A stretch of 64,000 bases of DNA from Ancylobacter oerskovii (GTDB lineage: Bacteria; Pseudomonadota; Alphaproteobacteria; Rhizobiales; Xanthobacteraceae). Numbering within the stretch: the first letter of the stretch is position 1; each line of letters opens with the position of its first letter. Below, in pieces: positions 36,432 to 45,254 of the stretch. Where the stretch lies: NCBI RefSeq assembly GCF_018390555.1, contig NZ_JAHBGB010000033.1:124001-188000 (forward strand), written 5' to 3'. Made by a program: the position numbers and the translations under genes. The notes below the pieces were generated by a model that saw only the letters and a list, made by a program, of their open reading frames with translations, made no database searches and was not told the origin of the DNA.

Positions 36432-38852
36432 TCAGCCCACCGCCCGCAGATGCCGGATCGGCCGGCCGGGGGTCATCGCCTGCGCGGCGCGCACGATGCC
36501 CTGCGCGTCGATGCCGTAATGGCGGTAGAGATCGGCCAGCGTGCCGGTCTGGCCGAAGCGCTCCACCCCCAGCGCCCGCACCCGGTGGCCCTGCACGGCG
36601 CCGAGCCAGCCCAGCGTCGCCGGGTGGCCGTCAATGACGGTGACGAGGGCGCAGTGGCCGGGCACCTCGGCCAGGAGCCGCTCGACATGCGCCTCCCCCG
36701 CTTCGCCGCGCTCGCGCAGGCGCTGGGCGCCGGTCCAGGCGGCGTGCAGCCGGTCGGCGGAGGTGACGGCGAGCAGGCCGACATCGCGGCGGTCCTCGGC
36801 GATCAGCCCGACCGCCTCGATCGCCTCCGGCGCCAGCGCGCCCGCATAGGCGACGACCACCTGCGCGTTCGGCCCCGGCCGGCGCAGCCAGTAGCCGCCG
36901 GCGACGATGTCGGCGGCCAGCGCCTCGTCCATGGCGCGGCGCGGCTGCTCGATGGTGCGGGTGGACAGGCGCAGATAGGCGGCGCCGCCCTGCGCGTCCA
37001 TGAGGCCGTTCGCCTCGGGCGTCGCCGGGCCGGTGCGCTGCATGTAGTCGAAGGCGAAGCGCAGGATCACCGCCAGCTCGTCGACGAAGGCCGGTTCGAA
37101 GCTGGCGAGCCCGTCCTGCGCCATGCCGATCAGCGGCGTGGCGATCGACTGGTGCGCGCCGCCCTCCGGCGCCAGCGCCACCCCCGACGGCGTGGCGGCG
37201 AGGAGGAAGCGGGCGTCCTGGTAGCAGGCATAGTTCAGCGCATCGAGGCCGCGCTCGATGAACGGGTCGTAGAGCGTGCCAACGGGAAGCAGCCGCTCGC
37301 CGAACAGCGAATGCGACAGGCCGAGCGCCGAGAGCATGAGGAACAGGTTCATCTCGGCGATGCCAAGCTCCATGTGCTGGCCCTTGGGCGAGAACTCCCA
37401 GTTGAAGGTGGAGGGGATGCGCTCCTTGCGGAAAGTGTCGGCCATCTCCTCGCGAGCGAACAGGCCGCGCCGGTTCACGAAGGCGCCGAGATTGGTGGAG
37501 ACCGTCACATCCGGCGAGGTGGTGACGACGCGGTCGGCGAAGGCGTCGTCGCGCTTGGCGATCTCGTGCATCAACAGGCCGAAGCCCTGCTGCGTCGACA
37601 TTGCCGGCTGCAGGGCGACGTCGAGGCGCGGCGGCAGCGCCAGCGCCGGCGCCTCATGGCGGCGGGTGCCCTTGGCGTTGAAGGGGGCGGCGTCGAGGAA
37701 GGCCCTGAGCCGCTCCGGCGGCAGGACGAGGCCCTCGAACGGCTCCCATTCGTGGCCGGGGCGGATGGCGTGCCGCTGGCGCAGATCCTCCAGCTGTGCC
37801 GGGGTCATCAGCCCGGCATGGTTGTCCTTGTGGCCGGCCAGCGGCAGGCCGTAGCCCTTGATGGTGTAGGCGATGAAGCAGACCGGCCGGTCGTGCTGGC
37901 GCGCGGCCTCGAAGGCGGCGGTGAGCGAGGGCAGGTCATGGCCGCCGAGATTGGTCATCAGCCGCGCCAGCTCCTCGTCGGAGCGGCGCTCGATCAATGC
38001 GGTGACGGCGCCCTGGTCGCCGATCTCGTCGTTGAGGCGCTTGCGCCAGGCCTTGCCGCCCTGGAAGGTCAGCGCGGCATAGAGCTGGTTCGGGCAGGTA
38101 TCGATGAAGCGCCGCAGCGCCTCGCCGCCCGGCTCGGCGAAGGCGGCCTCGAGCAGGCGGCCGTATTTCAGGATCACCACGTCCCAGCCGAAATTGCGGA
38201 AGATCGATTCGACGCGCTCCCACAAGCCCTCGCGCACCACAGCGTCGAGGCTCTGGCGGTTGTAGTCGACGATCCACCAGCAATTGCGCAGGCCGTGCTT
38301 CCAGCCCTCGAGCAGGGCCTCGAAGATGTTGCCCTCGTCCATCTCGGCATCGCCGACCAGGGCGACCATCTTGCCCTCCGGCAGCTTGCCGAGGCCCTTG
38401 GCGGTGAGGAAATCCTGCACCAGCGAGGCGAACAGCGTCTGGGCGACGCCGAGGCCGACCGAGCCGGTGGAGAAATCGACGTCGTCCACGTCCTTGGTGC
38501 GCGAGGGATAGGACTGCGCGCCCTTGTAGCCGCGGAAATTCTCCAGCTTCTCGCGGCTCTGATGGCCGAACAGGTACTGGATGGCGTGGAACACCGGGCT
38601 GGCATGCGGCTTCACCGCCACCCGGTCCTGCGGCCGGAGTGCCCTGAAATAGAGCGCCGCCATGATGGTGGCGAGCGAGGCCGAGGACGCCTGGTGGCCG
38701 CCCACCTTCAGCCCGTCGACGTTCGGCCGCACATGGTTGGCGTTGTGGATGGTCCACGTCGCCAGCCACAGCAGCTTCCTCTCCAGCTCCGCGAGTTCCG
38801 CTTCCGCCCGTTCCCCGGGAATCTCCCGGCCTTCCACCTGTCGCGCGGCCAT
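36432..38852 (-). CDS. Thiamine-diphosphate alpha-ketoacid dehydrogenase E1-like protein (MdeB/AceE-related, 'transketolase')
   Basis: 806 aa. It is related to homodimeric pyruvate dehydrogenase E1 (AceE) but shorter. ANHVRPNVDGLKVGGHQASS opens the ThDP domain, LVGDAEMDEGNIFEALLEGW (from about 166) is the ThDP/Mg motif ending in DYNRQ, and STGSVGLGVAQ precedes it. The central Pyr domain has FSPKGQHMELGIAEMNLF (catalytic Glu) and APEGGAHQSIATP. P. putida MdeB, an alpha-ketobutyrate dehydrogenase E1, is of this type, and its regulator MdeR is an Lrp protein. Here an Lrp-family gene is divergent 126 bases away. No E2/E3 genes or methionine gamma-lyase are in the window, so the substrate is open: pyruvate, 2-ketobutyrate or another. 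Confidence 0.82.
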   Translation of the reverse strand: MAARQVEGREIPGERAEAELAELERKLLWLATWTIHNANHVRPNVDGLKVGGHQASSASLATIMAALYFRALRPQDRVAVKPHASPVFHAIQYLFGHQSREKLENFRGYKGAQSYPSRTKDVDDVDFSTGSVGLGVAQTLFASLVQDFLTAKGLGKLPEGKMVALVGDAEMDEGNIFEALLEGWKHGLRNCWWIVDYNRQSLDAVVREGLWERVESIFRNFGWDVVILKYGRLLEAAFAEPGGEALRRFIDTCPNQLYAALTFQGGKAWRKRLNDEIGDQGAVTALIERRSDEELARLMTNLGGHDLPSLTAAFEAARQHDRPVCFIAYTIKGYGLPLAGHKDNHAGLMTPAQLEDLRQRHAIRPGHEWEPFEGLVLPPERLRAFLDAAPFNAKGTRRHEAPALALPPRLDVALQPAMSTQQGFGLLMHEIAKRDDAFADRVVTTSPDVTVSTNLGAFVNRRGLFAREEMADTFRKERIPSTFNWEFSPKGQHMELGIAEMNLFLMLSALGLSHSLFGERLLPVGTLYDPFIERGLDALNYACYQDARFLLAATPSGVALAPEGGAHQSIATPLIGMAQDGLASFEPAFVDELAVILRFAFDYMQRTGPATPEANGLMDAQGGAAYLRLSTRTIEQPRRAMDEALAADIVAGGYWLRRPGPNAQVVVAYAGALAPEAIEAVGLIAEDRRDVGLLAVTSADRLHAAWTGAQRLRERGEAGEAHVERLLAEVPGHCALVTVIDGHPATLGWLGAVQGHRVRALGVERFGQTGTLADLYRHYGIDAQGIVRAAQAMTPGRPIRHLRAVG

Positions 38853-38978
38853 TCTTTCTCTCCGGCATGCCGATGAATGAGAGTACGCCCGCTCAAGACG
38901 CGGTTGCAGCTATTCCCTGGCGCGCGGGGACGCCATAATGGCTGGATGTGCTGATTTTTGCCTCGAATGTGGCTGGAT

Positions 38979-39452
38979 ATGACCGAGATCGCCCTCGACA
39001 CCATCGACCGCCGGATACTCGCGGCGCTGCAGGAAGACGCGCATGCCACCATGGAGCAGCTGAGCGCGCGGGTCGGGCTGTCGCCCTCGCCCTGCGCGCG
39101 GCGGGTGCGCCAATTGGAGGCCGCAGGGGTGATCAGGCGCTATGTCGCGGTGCTCGACCAGGACAAGGTCGGCCTGCCGATCAGCGTCTTCGCCTCGATC
39201 AAGCTGGAGCGCCAGCGCGAGGAGGAGCTCGACCGCTTCGCCAAGGCGATCATGCGCTGGCCGGAAATCGTCGAGTGCTACCTGATGACCGGGCAGCGCG
39301 ACTACCTCTTGCGCATCGTGGTGAAGGACCTGCCGGCCTATGAGGCCTTCCTCAAGCGCACGCTGACAAGGCTGGAGGGCGTCGCCTCGATCGAATCGAG
39401 CTTCGCGCTCGGCCAGGTGAAGCACGCGCAGGGACTGCCGGTCGGGGAATGA
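38979..39452 (+). CDS. Lrp/AsnC-family regulator (MdeR-like)
   Basis: 157 aa from ATG 38979 (a TTG at 38958 is also open). The N-terminal winged HTH is IDRRILAALQEDAHATMEQL, SARVGLSPSPCARRVRQLEA and AGVIRRYVAVLD; a C-terminal RAM ligand domain includes VECYLMTGQRDYLLRIVVKD. The divergent position next to the alpha-ketoacid E1 gene suggests that it controls that gene in response to an amino acid or ketoacid, as MdeR does for mdeAB in P. putida. The 126-base gap contains CATAAT near 38935, but no good -35 at the right distance. Confidence 0.9.
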   Translation: MTEIALDTIDRRILAALQEDAHATMEQLSARVGLSPSPCARRVRQLEAAGVIRRYVAVLDQDKVGLPISVFASIKLERQREEELDRFAKAIMRWPEIVECYLMTGQRDYLLRIVVKDLPAYEAFLKRTLTRLEGVASIESSFALGQVKHAQGLPVGE

Positions 39453-39464
39453 GGCGCGGCGGTG

Positions 39465-40355
39465 CTAATCGCCGTCGGTCTCGGCGACGAGGTCGAGGAA
39501 GGCCTGCGCCGCCCGGGTGCGGTAGCGCTCCTTGTGCCGTAGCGCGAGGAAACGGCGTGGCGGCAGCGGGAAGGCGATCTCGGCGAGCGTGCCGGCGCGG
39601 ATGGCGGCGGCGGCCACCCGGCGGGACAGCACGCTGACGCCGCTGCCGGCCTCCACCGCCGCCCGCACCGCTTCGTTGGAGGGATATTCCAGCGCCACGT
39701 TCAGCCGCTCCGGCGGCAGGCCGAGCCCGGCGAGATGGGCTTCCAGCACGGCGCGGGTGCCCGAGCCCGGCTCGCGCAACACCCAGGGGCCGGCGAGCAG
39801 TTGCTCCGGCCCGGTGGGCGCGCGCCAGGCCCAGGGATGGGTGACCGGCGTCACCAGCACCATCTCGTCCTGCGCCACCGGCCAGACGGCGAGCGCCGGA
39901 TCGTCGAGCTCGCCCTCGGCAAAACCGAGATCGGCCTCGCCGAGCCGCACCTGCCCGGCGACGAAATCGGTGTTGCCGATGGCGATCCGCACGGAGATGC
40001 CAGGGTGACGGGCGCGGAACCGCTCCACCTGCCGCGGCAGCCAGTAGCCGGCGATGGTCTGGCTGGCGGCGAGAGAGAGCGCGCCATGGGCGAGGCCGGA
40101 GAGATCGGCCAGAACCTTCTCGGCCGCCGCCGCCTGCGCCAGCACCGCCCTAGCCTCGACGAGGAACAGGCGGCCGGCTTCGGTGAGTTCGATGCGGCGG
40201 CCGATGCGATCGAACAGCTTCGTCGCGTAGCGCGCCTCCAGCGCCGCGATGGCGGCGCTGGTCGCCGACTGGGTGAGGTTGAGGTCGGCCGCCCCCTTGG
40301 TGACATGCTGCCGCGCGGCGACGGCGACGAAGATGCGCAGCTGTTCGAGGGTCAT
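39465..40355 (-). CDS. LysR-family regulator (YeiE/CysB-like context)
   Basis: 296 aa. The N-terminal HTH is MTLEQLRIFVAVAARQHVTK, AADLNLTQSATSAAIAALEA and KLFDRIGRRIELTEAG; a type-2 periplasmic-binding-like effector domain follows (LSLAASQTIAGYWLPRQVER, GEADLGFAEGELDDPAL). It starts 19 bases after the yeiH-type gene on the same strand, so it is probably the second gene of that operon. In many bacteria a LysR protein (YeiE) adjoins yeiH and relates to sulfite. That effector is inference here. Confidence 0.88.
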   Translation of the reverse strand: MTLEQLRIFVAVAARQHVTKGAADLNLTQSATSAAIAALEARYATKLFDRIGRRIELTEAGRLFLVEARAVLAQAAAAEKVLADLSGLAHGALSLAASQTIAGYWLPRQVERFRARHPGISVRIAIGNTDFVAGQVRLGEADLGFAEGELDDPALAVWPVAQDEMVLVTPVTHPWAWRAPTGPEQLLAGPWVLREPGSGTRAVLEAHLAGLGLPPERLNVALEYPSNEAVRAAVEAGSGVSVLSRRVAAAAIRAGTLAEIAFPLPPRRFLALRHKERYRTRAAQAFLDLVAETDGD

Positions 40356-40374
40356 TGCGGTCCGTCGGCGAGGC

Positions 40375-41427
40375 TCATGCGGTGATCTTCACCAGCATAA
40401 GACTGAAACCGGCGATGAAGGCAAAGGCCGCGAAGCCGAGCGCGAAAGGACGTGCCCCCTTGGCCTTCAATTTCGCGAAACTGGTCTCCAGCCCCATCGC
40501 CGCCAGCGCCATCGACAGCAGGAAGGAGGTGGCGACGACGAGGTGCGCCTTCAGCTCGGCCGGTATGTTCACGACGCTGTTGACGCCCACCAGGGCGAGA
40601 AAGCCGAGCACGAACCACGGCATGGGCGGGCGGGCGCCGCCGGCGTCGGCGCCCTGCCGGCGGGCACGCCGGGCGGCGGCGAGGCCGAGGCACATGATCA
40701 CCGGCGCCAGCAGCATCACCCGCGACAGCTTGGCGATGGTGCCGAACTCGCCGGCGGCGGTGCCGTCCTGATAGGCGGCAGCCACCACCTGGGCGATCTC
40801 GTGGATCGAGGCGCCGGCCCACAGGCCATAGGCCTGCGGCGAGAGGTCGAGCGCGCCGACCAGCAGCGGGTAGCCGAGCATGGCGATGGAGCCGAACACG
40901 GTGACGCAGGCCACCGCATAGGCGACGTCCTCGTCCGGTGCGCGGGTGACGGTGTTGGCGGCGATCACCGCCGAGGCGCCGCAGATCGAGGTGCCGGCAG
41001 CGATCAGTTCGGCGAGGCCGCGCTCGACGCCGAGCCGCCGGCCGAGCCAGACGGTGAAGAGGAAAGTGGCGACCAGCGTCAGCGTGATCACCGCGAGGCC
41101 GGTGCCGCCGACCTCCGCCACCTGGGCGGCGGTGAGCTGCAGGCCGAGCAGCACGATGGCGGCGCGCAGGATGCGGCGCATCGCGAAGGCGACGCCGGGC
41201 CGGGCGCGCGCCGGCGTGCCGAGGACGTTGTGCAGGGCCATGCCGATGACGATGGCGAGGATCATCGGGCTGAAGCCACCGAGATAGGGAAGCTGGCGCA
41301 GGCCGAAGGCGGCGGCGGCGATGGCGGCGGTGAGCGCGAGGCCGGGCCACAGCGCCAGCAGCGGCGCGGCGAGGCCGGACCGCGGCGCCGGCTGGGCGAT
41401 GAAGGTGGCATGCGAACGAGCGGCCAT
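40375..41427 (-). CDS. yeiH: YeiH-family putative sulfate/sulfite exporter (UPF0324)
   Basis: 350 aa with about ten membrane segments. Family motifs are [20 protein letters not shown] near the N-terminus, [33 protein letters not shown] (the signature CGASA), and [19 protein letters not shown]. The C-terminus has [20 protein letters not shown]. Annotated elsewhere as the putative sulfate exporter (PSE) family; transport has rarely been shown directly. It forms an operon with the LysR gene that follows. A 24-bp palindrome lies upstream (41490-41513). It sits just before the sulfonate-type ABC/oxidoreductase region. Confidence 0.9.
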   Translation of the reverse strand: MAARSHATFIAQPAPRSGLAAPLLALWPGLALTAAIAAAAFGLRQLPYLGGFSPMILAIVIGMALHNVLGTPARARPGVAFAMRRILRAAIVLLGLQLTAAQVAEVGGTGLAVITLTLVATFLFTVWLGRRLGVERGLAELIAAGTSICGASAVIAANTVTRAPDEDVAYAVACVTVFGSIAMLGYPLLVGALDLSPQAYGLWAGASIHEIAQVVAAAYQDGTAAGEFGTIAKLSRVMLLAPVIMCLGLAAARRARRQGADAGGARPPMPWFVLGFLALVGVNSVVNIPAELKAHLVVATSFLLSMALAAMGLETSFAKLKAKGARPFALGFAAFAFIAGFSLMLVKITA

Positions 41428-41489
41428 GACCGGATTTCCCCGATGCCGGGCGGTCCGGCGATGGCCATTGATCGCAGGCGATAATCAAT

Positions 41490-41513
41490 CGATCCAACGC
41501 ATTGTTTGGATCG
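41490..41513. promoter_or_regulatory. Palindromic operator candidate upstream of yeiH
   Basis: CGATCCAA, eight bases CGCATTGT, TTGGATCG: a perfect 8-8-8 inverted repeat 63 bases upstream of the yeiH start, just after the RidA-gene stop. Size and symmetry suit a LysR-type site, and the lysR gene is in the same operon. Overlapping GATTGATC-like symmetry nearby (41481-41494) adds to the impression of a control region. Confidence 0.55.
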
Positions 41514-41536
41514 TTCCGTTCGTCAAAACCGAATGG

Positions 41537-41929
41537 TCAAGTGCCGCGATGGGCGATGAAGTCGATCTCCACCCGCGCGCCATAGGCGAGGCCGGTGACG
41601 CCGACACAGGTGCGGGCCGGCAGCCGGCCCTCCGGGAAATAGCGGCGATAGGTCTCGTTGAAGACGGGATAGTCCGCGTGGAATTCGGTGAGGAAGGCGC
41701 GGGCGCAGACCACATGCTCGAAGCCGAGCCCGAGCCCGGCGAGCACGAGACGCAGATTCTCCATCACGTTGCGGGTCTGCGCGGCGATGCCGTCCGGCAG
41801 CACGCCGGGCGCCGCCGGCGTATCCGGCATCTGGCCGGTGACGAAGACGAAGCCGTCGCATTCGACGGCATGGCTGAAGGGCGCCACCGGCTTCGGGCCA
41901 CCGGCGATCATATGGAAGAGGGCGGACAT
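41537..41929 (-). CDS. RidA-family protein
   Basis: 130 aa. RidA (YjgF) fold: GPKPVAPFSHAVECDGFVFV, TGQMPDTPAAPGVLPDGIAA, QTRNVMENLRLVLAGLGLGF, and near the end ARTCVGVTGLAYGARVEIDF. The substrate-binding Arg of imine deaminases is in the P-A-R-T-C motif. Members hydrolyse reactive enamine/imine intermediates, or belong to catabolic pathways. ATG 41929 gives the standard length with GGAG upstream. The frame extends to 42361 without coding quality. Confidence 0.88.
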   Translation of the reverse strand: MSALFHMIAGGPKPVAPFSHAVECDGFVFVTGQMPDTPAAPGVLPDGIAAQTRNVMENLRLVLAGLGLGFEHVVCARAFLTEFHADYPVFNETYRRYFPEGRLPARTCVGVTGLAYGARVEIDFIAHRGT

Positions 41930-42529
41930 AGGGGAACACTCCAGGCGGGAAGACACCGGCGCCCGACAGCAGCCGGGGCCGGGGGACGCGCCCATGCAAG
42001 CACAGGGCCGGCGCCATGTCGCGCCGCGCGCACCCGCCGCCGGGACGCTGCGGATCTCTCCCTCGCGGGTCTTGCGTCGCGATCGCCGCTTCGCCTCCCG
42101 ACGCTGCCGCCGAGATCCGTCCGCCGGCCTCGCCCCGCGGAAGCTGCGCGGAATGGGGGCACCCGCCATGAGGGCGCCGCGCGTGCAAGCCATGGCCTCG
42201 CGGCGAAAAAGCGAGGCGCGACAGCACCCCGCGGCCCCGCGGCGCGACCCGGTCGCGATCCAAGAAAAAGGCGAGACCTGCTCAAAAAACAGGCGTGCCT
42301 GACATTTCGAATTTGTATAGCGTTTTTCACGCCTCCCGACAGGGACGAGGCACCGGGACACCGGAGCTAACTATCTGTCACAAAGGCAATTTCGCGGTAC
42401 CAAGAATAGACACTTTCCAGAGGGGCACAGCTCCTTGAGCGCCGCGTTTCCACCCGCGGGAAACGATCGGCGACGGCACGCAGCACGATGGGCCGGCCCT
42501 ACCCGGACGGCACCGCAGGGAGACGCAGC
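41930..42529. other. Long control region upstream of the ABC/oxidoreductase cluster
   Basis: About 600 bases between divergent genes. The first 300 bases are GC-rich with nothing visible. From 42260 to 42420 the sequence is AT-rich for this genome and contains GAATTTGTATAGC (42309-42321), whose reverse complement recurs (12/13) before the HisD-like gene. The ABC promoter probably lies here. Confidence 0.5.
42309..42321 (-). promoter_or_regulatory. Shared operator-like motif, copy 1
   Basis: Read on the minus strand it is GCTATACAAATTC. GCTATACATATTC occurs at 46087-46099 on the plus strand. This copy is about 210 bases upstream of the ABC substrate-binding gene. It may be a GntR-type regulator site; no such regulator gene is in the window. 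Confidence 0.45.
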
Positions 42530-43516
42530 ATGATGACCAAACGCTTCCGCCGGTGCCTCGCCGGCGCGCTCACCGGAGCGGTTCTGGCGGCCGCCGCGGC
42601 GCAGCCGGCCGCCGCCGGCAAGATCGCCATCGGCCACACCGTCTGGGTCGGCTACGGCCCGCTCTACCTCGCCAAGGAGCTCGGCTTCTTCAAGGAGAAC
42701 GGCGTCGACGTCGACTTCCAGGTGGTGGACGATTCCGCCCTCGCCATGGCCGCCCAGGCGGCCGGCAAGCTGGACGGCACCGCCACCACGCTGGACGAGA
42801 TCCTGAAGTACCGCTCGCCGGAATTCTGCTTCAAGGCGGTGGCGCTGTTCGACGAGAGCCATGGCGGCGACGGCATGGTCTCCCTGAAGGAGATCAACTC
42901 GCTGAACGACCTCAAGGGCAAGACGGTGGCGCTCAACGAGGGCTCCACCTCGCAGTTCTGGTTCTCCTACCTCCTGAAGAAGCAGGGCATCCCGCTGAAG
43001 GAGGTCGAGGTGCTCAACATGAGTGCCGACGCCGCCGCCGCCGCCTTCATCGCCGGCCAGGTGCCGGTGGCGGTGACTTGGGAGCCGAACCTCACCCTGG
43101 TGAAGACCAAGAACGCCGGCAAGGTGCTGACCGACAGCGCCGCCACCCCGGGCGTGATCGTCGACGTGCTGGAGATCTCCTGCTCGGTGCTGAAGGACCG
43201 GCCGGCCGACGTGAAGGGCTTCGTCGCCGGGCTGCAGAAGGCGGTCGACTACATCAAGACCAACCCGGAAAAGGCCTATGCCATCATGGCCAAGGGCGTC
43301 GGCGGCTATCTGAAGGAGCCGAAGGACTTCGCCGACGCCGCCTCCGGCGTGAAGTTCTACGACAAGGCGATGACCGTCGAATATCTCGGCACCCCGGAGA
43401 AGCCCGGCAAGGTGACCGAGGTGATCGCGCTCGGCAACGAGATCTGGACCGACCTCGGCAAGATCAAGAAGCCGATCGAATACAAGGACATCATCGACGC
43501 CAGCTTCACCCAGTGA
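42530..43516 (+). CDS. ABC transporter substrate-binding protein (nitrate/sulfonate/taurine class)
   Basis: 328 aa from ATG 42530 (a second ATG follows immediately). The signal peptide spans residues 1-29 (RRCLAGALTGAVLAAAAA, cleavage near AAG). The mature part is NMT1/SsuA-like: IGHTVWVGYGPLYLAKELGF, FFKENGVDVDFQVV, GKLDGTATTLDEILKY, KGKTVALNEGSTSQFWFSYL and VAVTWEPNLTLVK. This class binds aliphatic sulfonates, taurine, nitrate, or pyrimidine precursors. The ligand cannot be told from sequence, but the oxidoreductases downstream make an organosulfonate or polyol plausible. First gene of a plus-strand cluster. Confidence 0.88.
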   Translation: MMTKRFRRCLAGALTGAVLAAAAAQPAAAGKIAIGHTVWVGYGPLYLAKELGFFKENGVDVDFQVVDDSALAMAAQAAGKLDGTATTLDEILKYRSPEFCFKAVALFDESHGGDGMVSLKEINSLNDLKGKTVALNEGSTSQFWFSYLLKKQGIPLKEVEVLNMSADAAAAAFIAGQVPVAVTWEPNLTLVKTKNAGKVLTDSAATPGVIVDVLEISCSVLKDRPADVKGFVAGLQKAVDYIKTNPEKAYAIMAKGVGGYLKEPKDFADAASGVKFYDKAMTVEYLGTPEKPGKVTEVIALGNEIWTDLGKIKKPIEYKDIIDASFTQ

Positions 43517-43587
43517 TCCGCTCGCTGTGACCCTTGCGGGACGCGGTGCGCCGCGTCCCGGCCCGCTTCGAAACCGGTGATGCCCGC

Positions 43588-44391
43588 ATGGCCCGCAAGC
43601 GCTCCCTCGTCGACCTCTGCCTGACGCCGAAAGCCGAGATTCCCACCGGCCTGCGCTTCGCGGTGTCGACGCTGGTGTGGCTGGCGGTGATCGGCACCTG
43701 GTCGGTCGCCACCTATGGCGGCTTCATGCAGGAGATCTTCCTGCCCTCGCCGACCGCCGTCATCGCCGCCTTCTTCCGCCTGTTCGAGGACGGCACGCTC
43801 GGCCAGCACATCTGGGCCAGCGTGCAGGTGGTGGTGGTCGGCTTCGTCATCTCCTCGGTGATCGCCGTGCCGCTCGGCCTCCTGATGGGCACCTTCCGGG
43901 TGGTGCAGGCCGGGCTCGAGCCGCTGGTGAACTTCATCCGCTACCTGCCCGTCACCTCCTTCGTGCCGCTGTTCATCCTGTGGATCGGCATCGGCATCGA
44001 GCAGCGGATCATGGTGATCTTCTTCGGCACCTTCTTCCAGCAGCTGGTGATGATCGCCGACGTCTCGCGCGGGGTGCAGAAGGACCTGATCAACGCGTCC
44101 TATACGCTCGGCGCCACCCGCCGCGACGCGGTGCTGCACGTCCTGACCCCCGCCGCCATGCCCGGCGTGCTCGACACGCTGCGCGTCACCATGGGCTGGG
44201 CCTGGACCTATCTCGTCGTCGCCGAGCTGGTCGCCGCCTCCTCGGGCCTCGGCTACATCTCGATGAAGGCGATGCGCGGCTTCCAGGTCGACGTGATCTT
44301 CCTCGCCATCGCGGTGATCGGCCTCCTGGGCCTGCTCACCGACCTCGTCTTCCGGCTGCTGCGGATGCGGCTGGTGGCGTGGGCGAACTAA
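43588..44391 (+). CDS. ABC transporter permease (SsuC/TauC class)
   Basis: 267 aa from ATG 43588. Six membrane segments, with PSPTAVIAAFFRLFEDGTLG near the N-terminus and a typical binding-protein-dependent permease EAA-like loop near NASYTLGATRRDAVLHVLTP (about residues 170-190), where it contacts the ATPase. GWAWTYLVVAELVAASSGLG and GYISMKAMRGFQVD are SsuC/TauC-family motifs. It follows the binding protein by 71 bases and precedes the ATPase by 11 bases. Confidence 0.92.
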   Translation: MARKRSLVDLCLTPKAEIPTGLRFAVSTLVWLAVIGTWSVATYGGFMQEIFLPSPTAVIAAFFRLFEDGTLGQHIWASVQVVVVGFVISSVIAVPLGLLMGTFRVVQAGLEPLVNFIRYLPVTSFVPLFILWIGIGIEQRIMVIFFGTFFQQLVMIADVSRGVQKDLINASYTLGATRRDAVLHVLTPAAMPGVLDTLRVTMGWAWTYLVVAELVAASSGLGYISMKAMRGFQVDVIFLAIAVIGLLGLLTDLVFRLLRMRLVAWAN

Positions 44392-44402
44392 AGGAGCCGA
44401 CC

Positions 44403-45239
44403 ATGACCGCCGTGACCGCCCTGCGCGAGGTTTCCGCCGCCACGAGTCCCGCCGCGCCGGCCGCCCCGCGTTTGCGCATCGAGGATGTGCGGCTCGAATA
44501 CACCACGCGGCAGGGCAAGACCGTCCTCGCCATCGACGACATCTCGCTCGACGTGCCCGACAACCAGTTCGCGGTGATCGTCGGCCCGTCCGGCTGCGGC
44601 AAGTCGAGCCTGCTCTATCTCGTCGCCGGGCTGAACGAGCCGACCTCCGGCCGCATCCTGCTCGGCAATGAGGAGGTCGACGGGCCGGGGCCGGACCGCG
44701 GCATGGTGTTCCAGAGCTACACGCTGTTCCCCTGGCTCACCGTGCGCGAGAATGTCGAGTTCGGGCTGAAGCGCCGCAAGGTGCCGGCCGCCGAGCGCGA
44801 CGAGATCGTCAACCGCTACCTCAACGAGACCGGCCTCGCCGCCTTCCACGACGCCTATCCCAAGCAGCTCTCCGGCGGCATGATGCAGCGCGTCGCCATC
44901 GCCCGCGCGCTCGCCAACGACCCGAAGATCCTGCTGATGGACGAGCCCTTCGGCGCGCTGGACAGCCAGACCCGCAATTCGATGCAGAAGCTGCTGCTGC
45001 GGGTGTGGGAGCAGCACAAGAAGACGGTGCTGTTCGTCACCCACGACATCGACGAGGCGATCCTGCTCGCCGACCGCATCTATGTGATGACCGCCCGCCC
45101 CGGCCGGCTGAAGGAGGAGGTGGTGGTCGACATCCCCCGCCCGCGCGCGCTGGACATGGTGATGGACCCCGAGTTCATCGCGGTGAAGCGGCACATCCTC
45201 GAGTTGCTGAAGAACGAGATCAAGGACGACGAGCATTAG
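44403..45239 (+). CDS. ABC transporter ATP-binding protein (SsuB/TauB class)
   Basis: 278 aa. Walker [10 protein letters not shown] at 61-69, Q-loop [20 protein letters not shown], signature [16 protein letters not shown], Walker [13 protein letters not shown] and switch His in [19 protein letters not shown]. The sequence class is nitrate/sulfonate/taurine (SsuB, TauB, NrtD). It completes the importer with the two genes before it. The SDR gene begins 15 bases after its stop, so uptake and catabolism look co-transcribed. Confidence 0.94.
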   Translation: MTAVTALREVSAATSPAAPAAPRLRIEDVRLEYTTRQGKTVLAIDDISLDVPDNQFAVIVGPSGCGKSSLLYLVAGLNEPTSGRILLGNEEVDGPGPDRGMVFQSYTLFPWLTVRENVEFGLKRRKVPAAERDEIVNRYLNETGLAAFHDAYPKQLSGGMMQRVAIARALANDPKILLMDEPFGALDSQTRNSMQKLLLRVWEQHKKTVLFVTHDIDEAILLADRIYVMTARPGRLKEEVVVDIPRPRALDMVMDPEFIAVKRHILELLKNEIKDDEH

Positions 45240-45254
45240 GCTCGGCGGCGCGTC

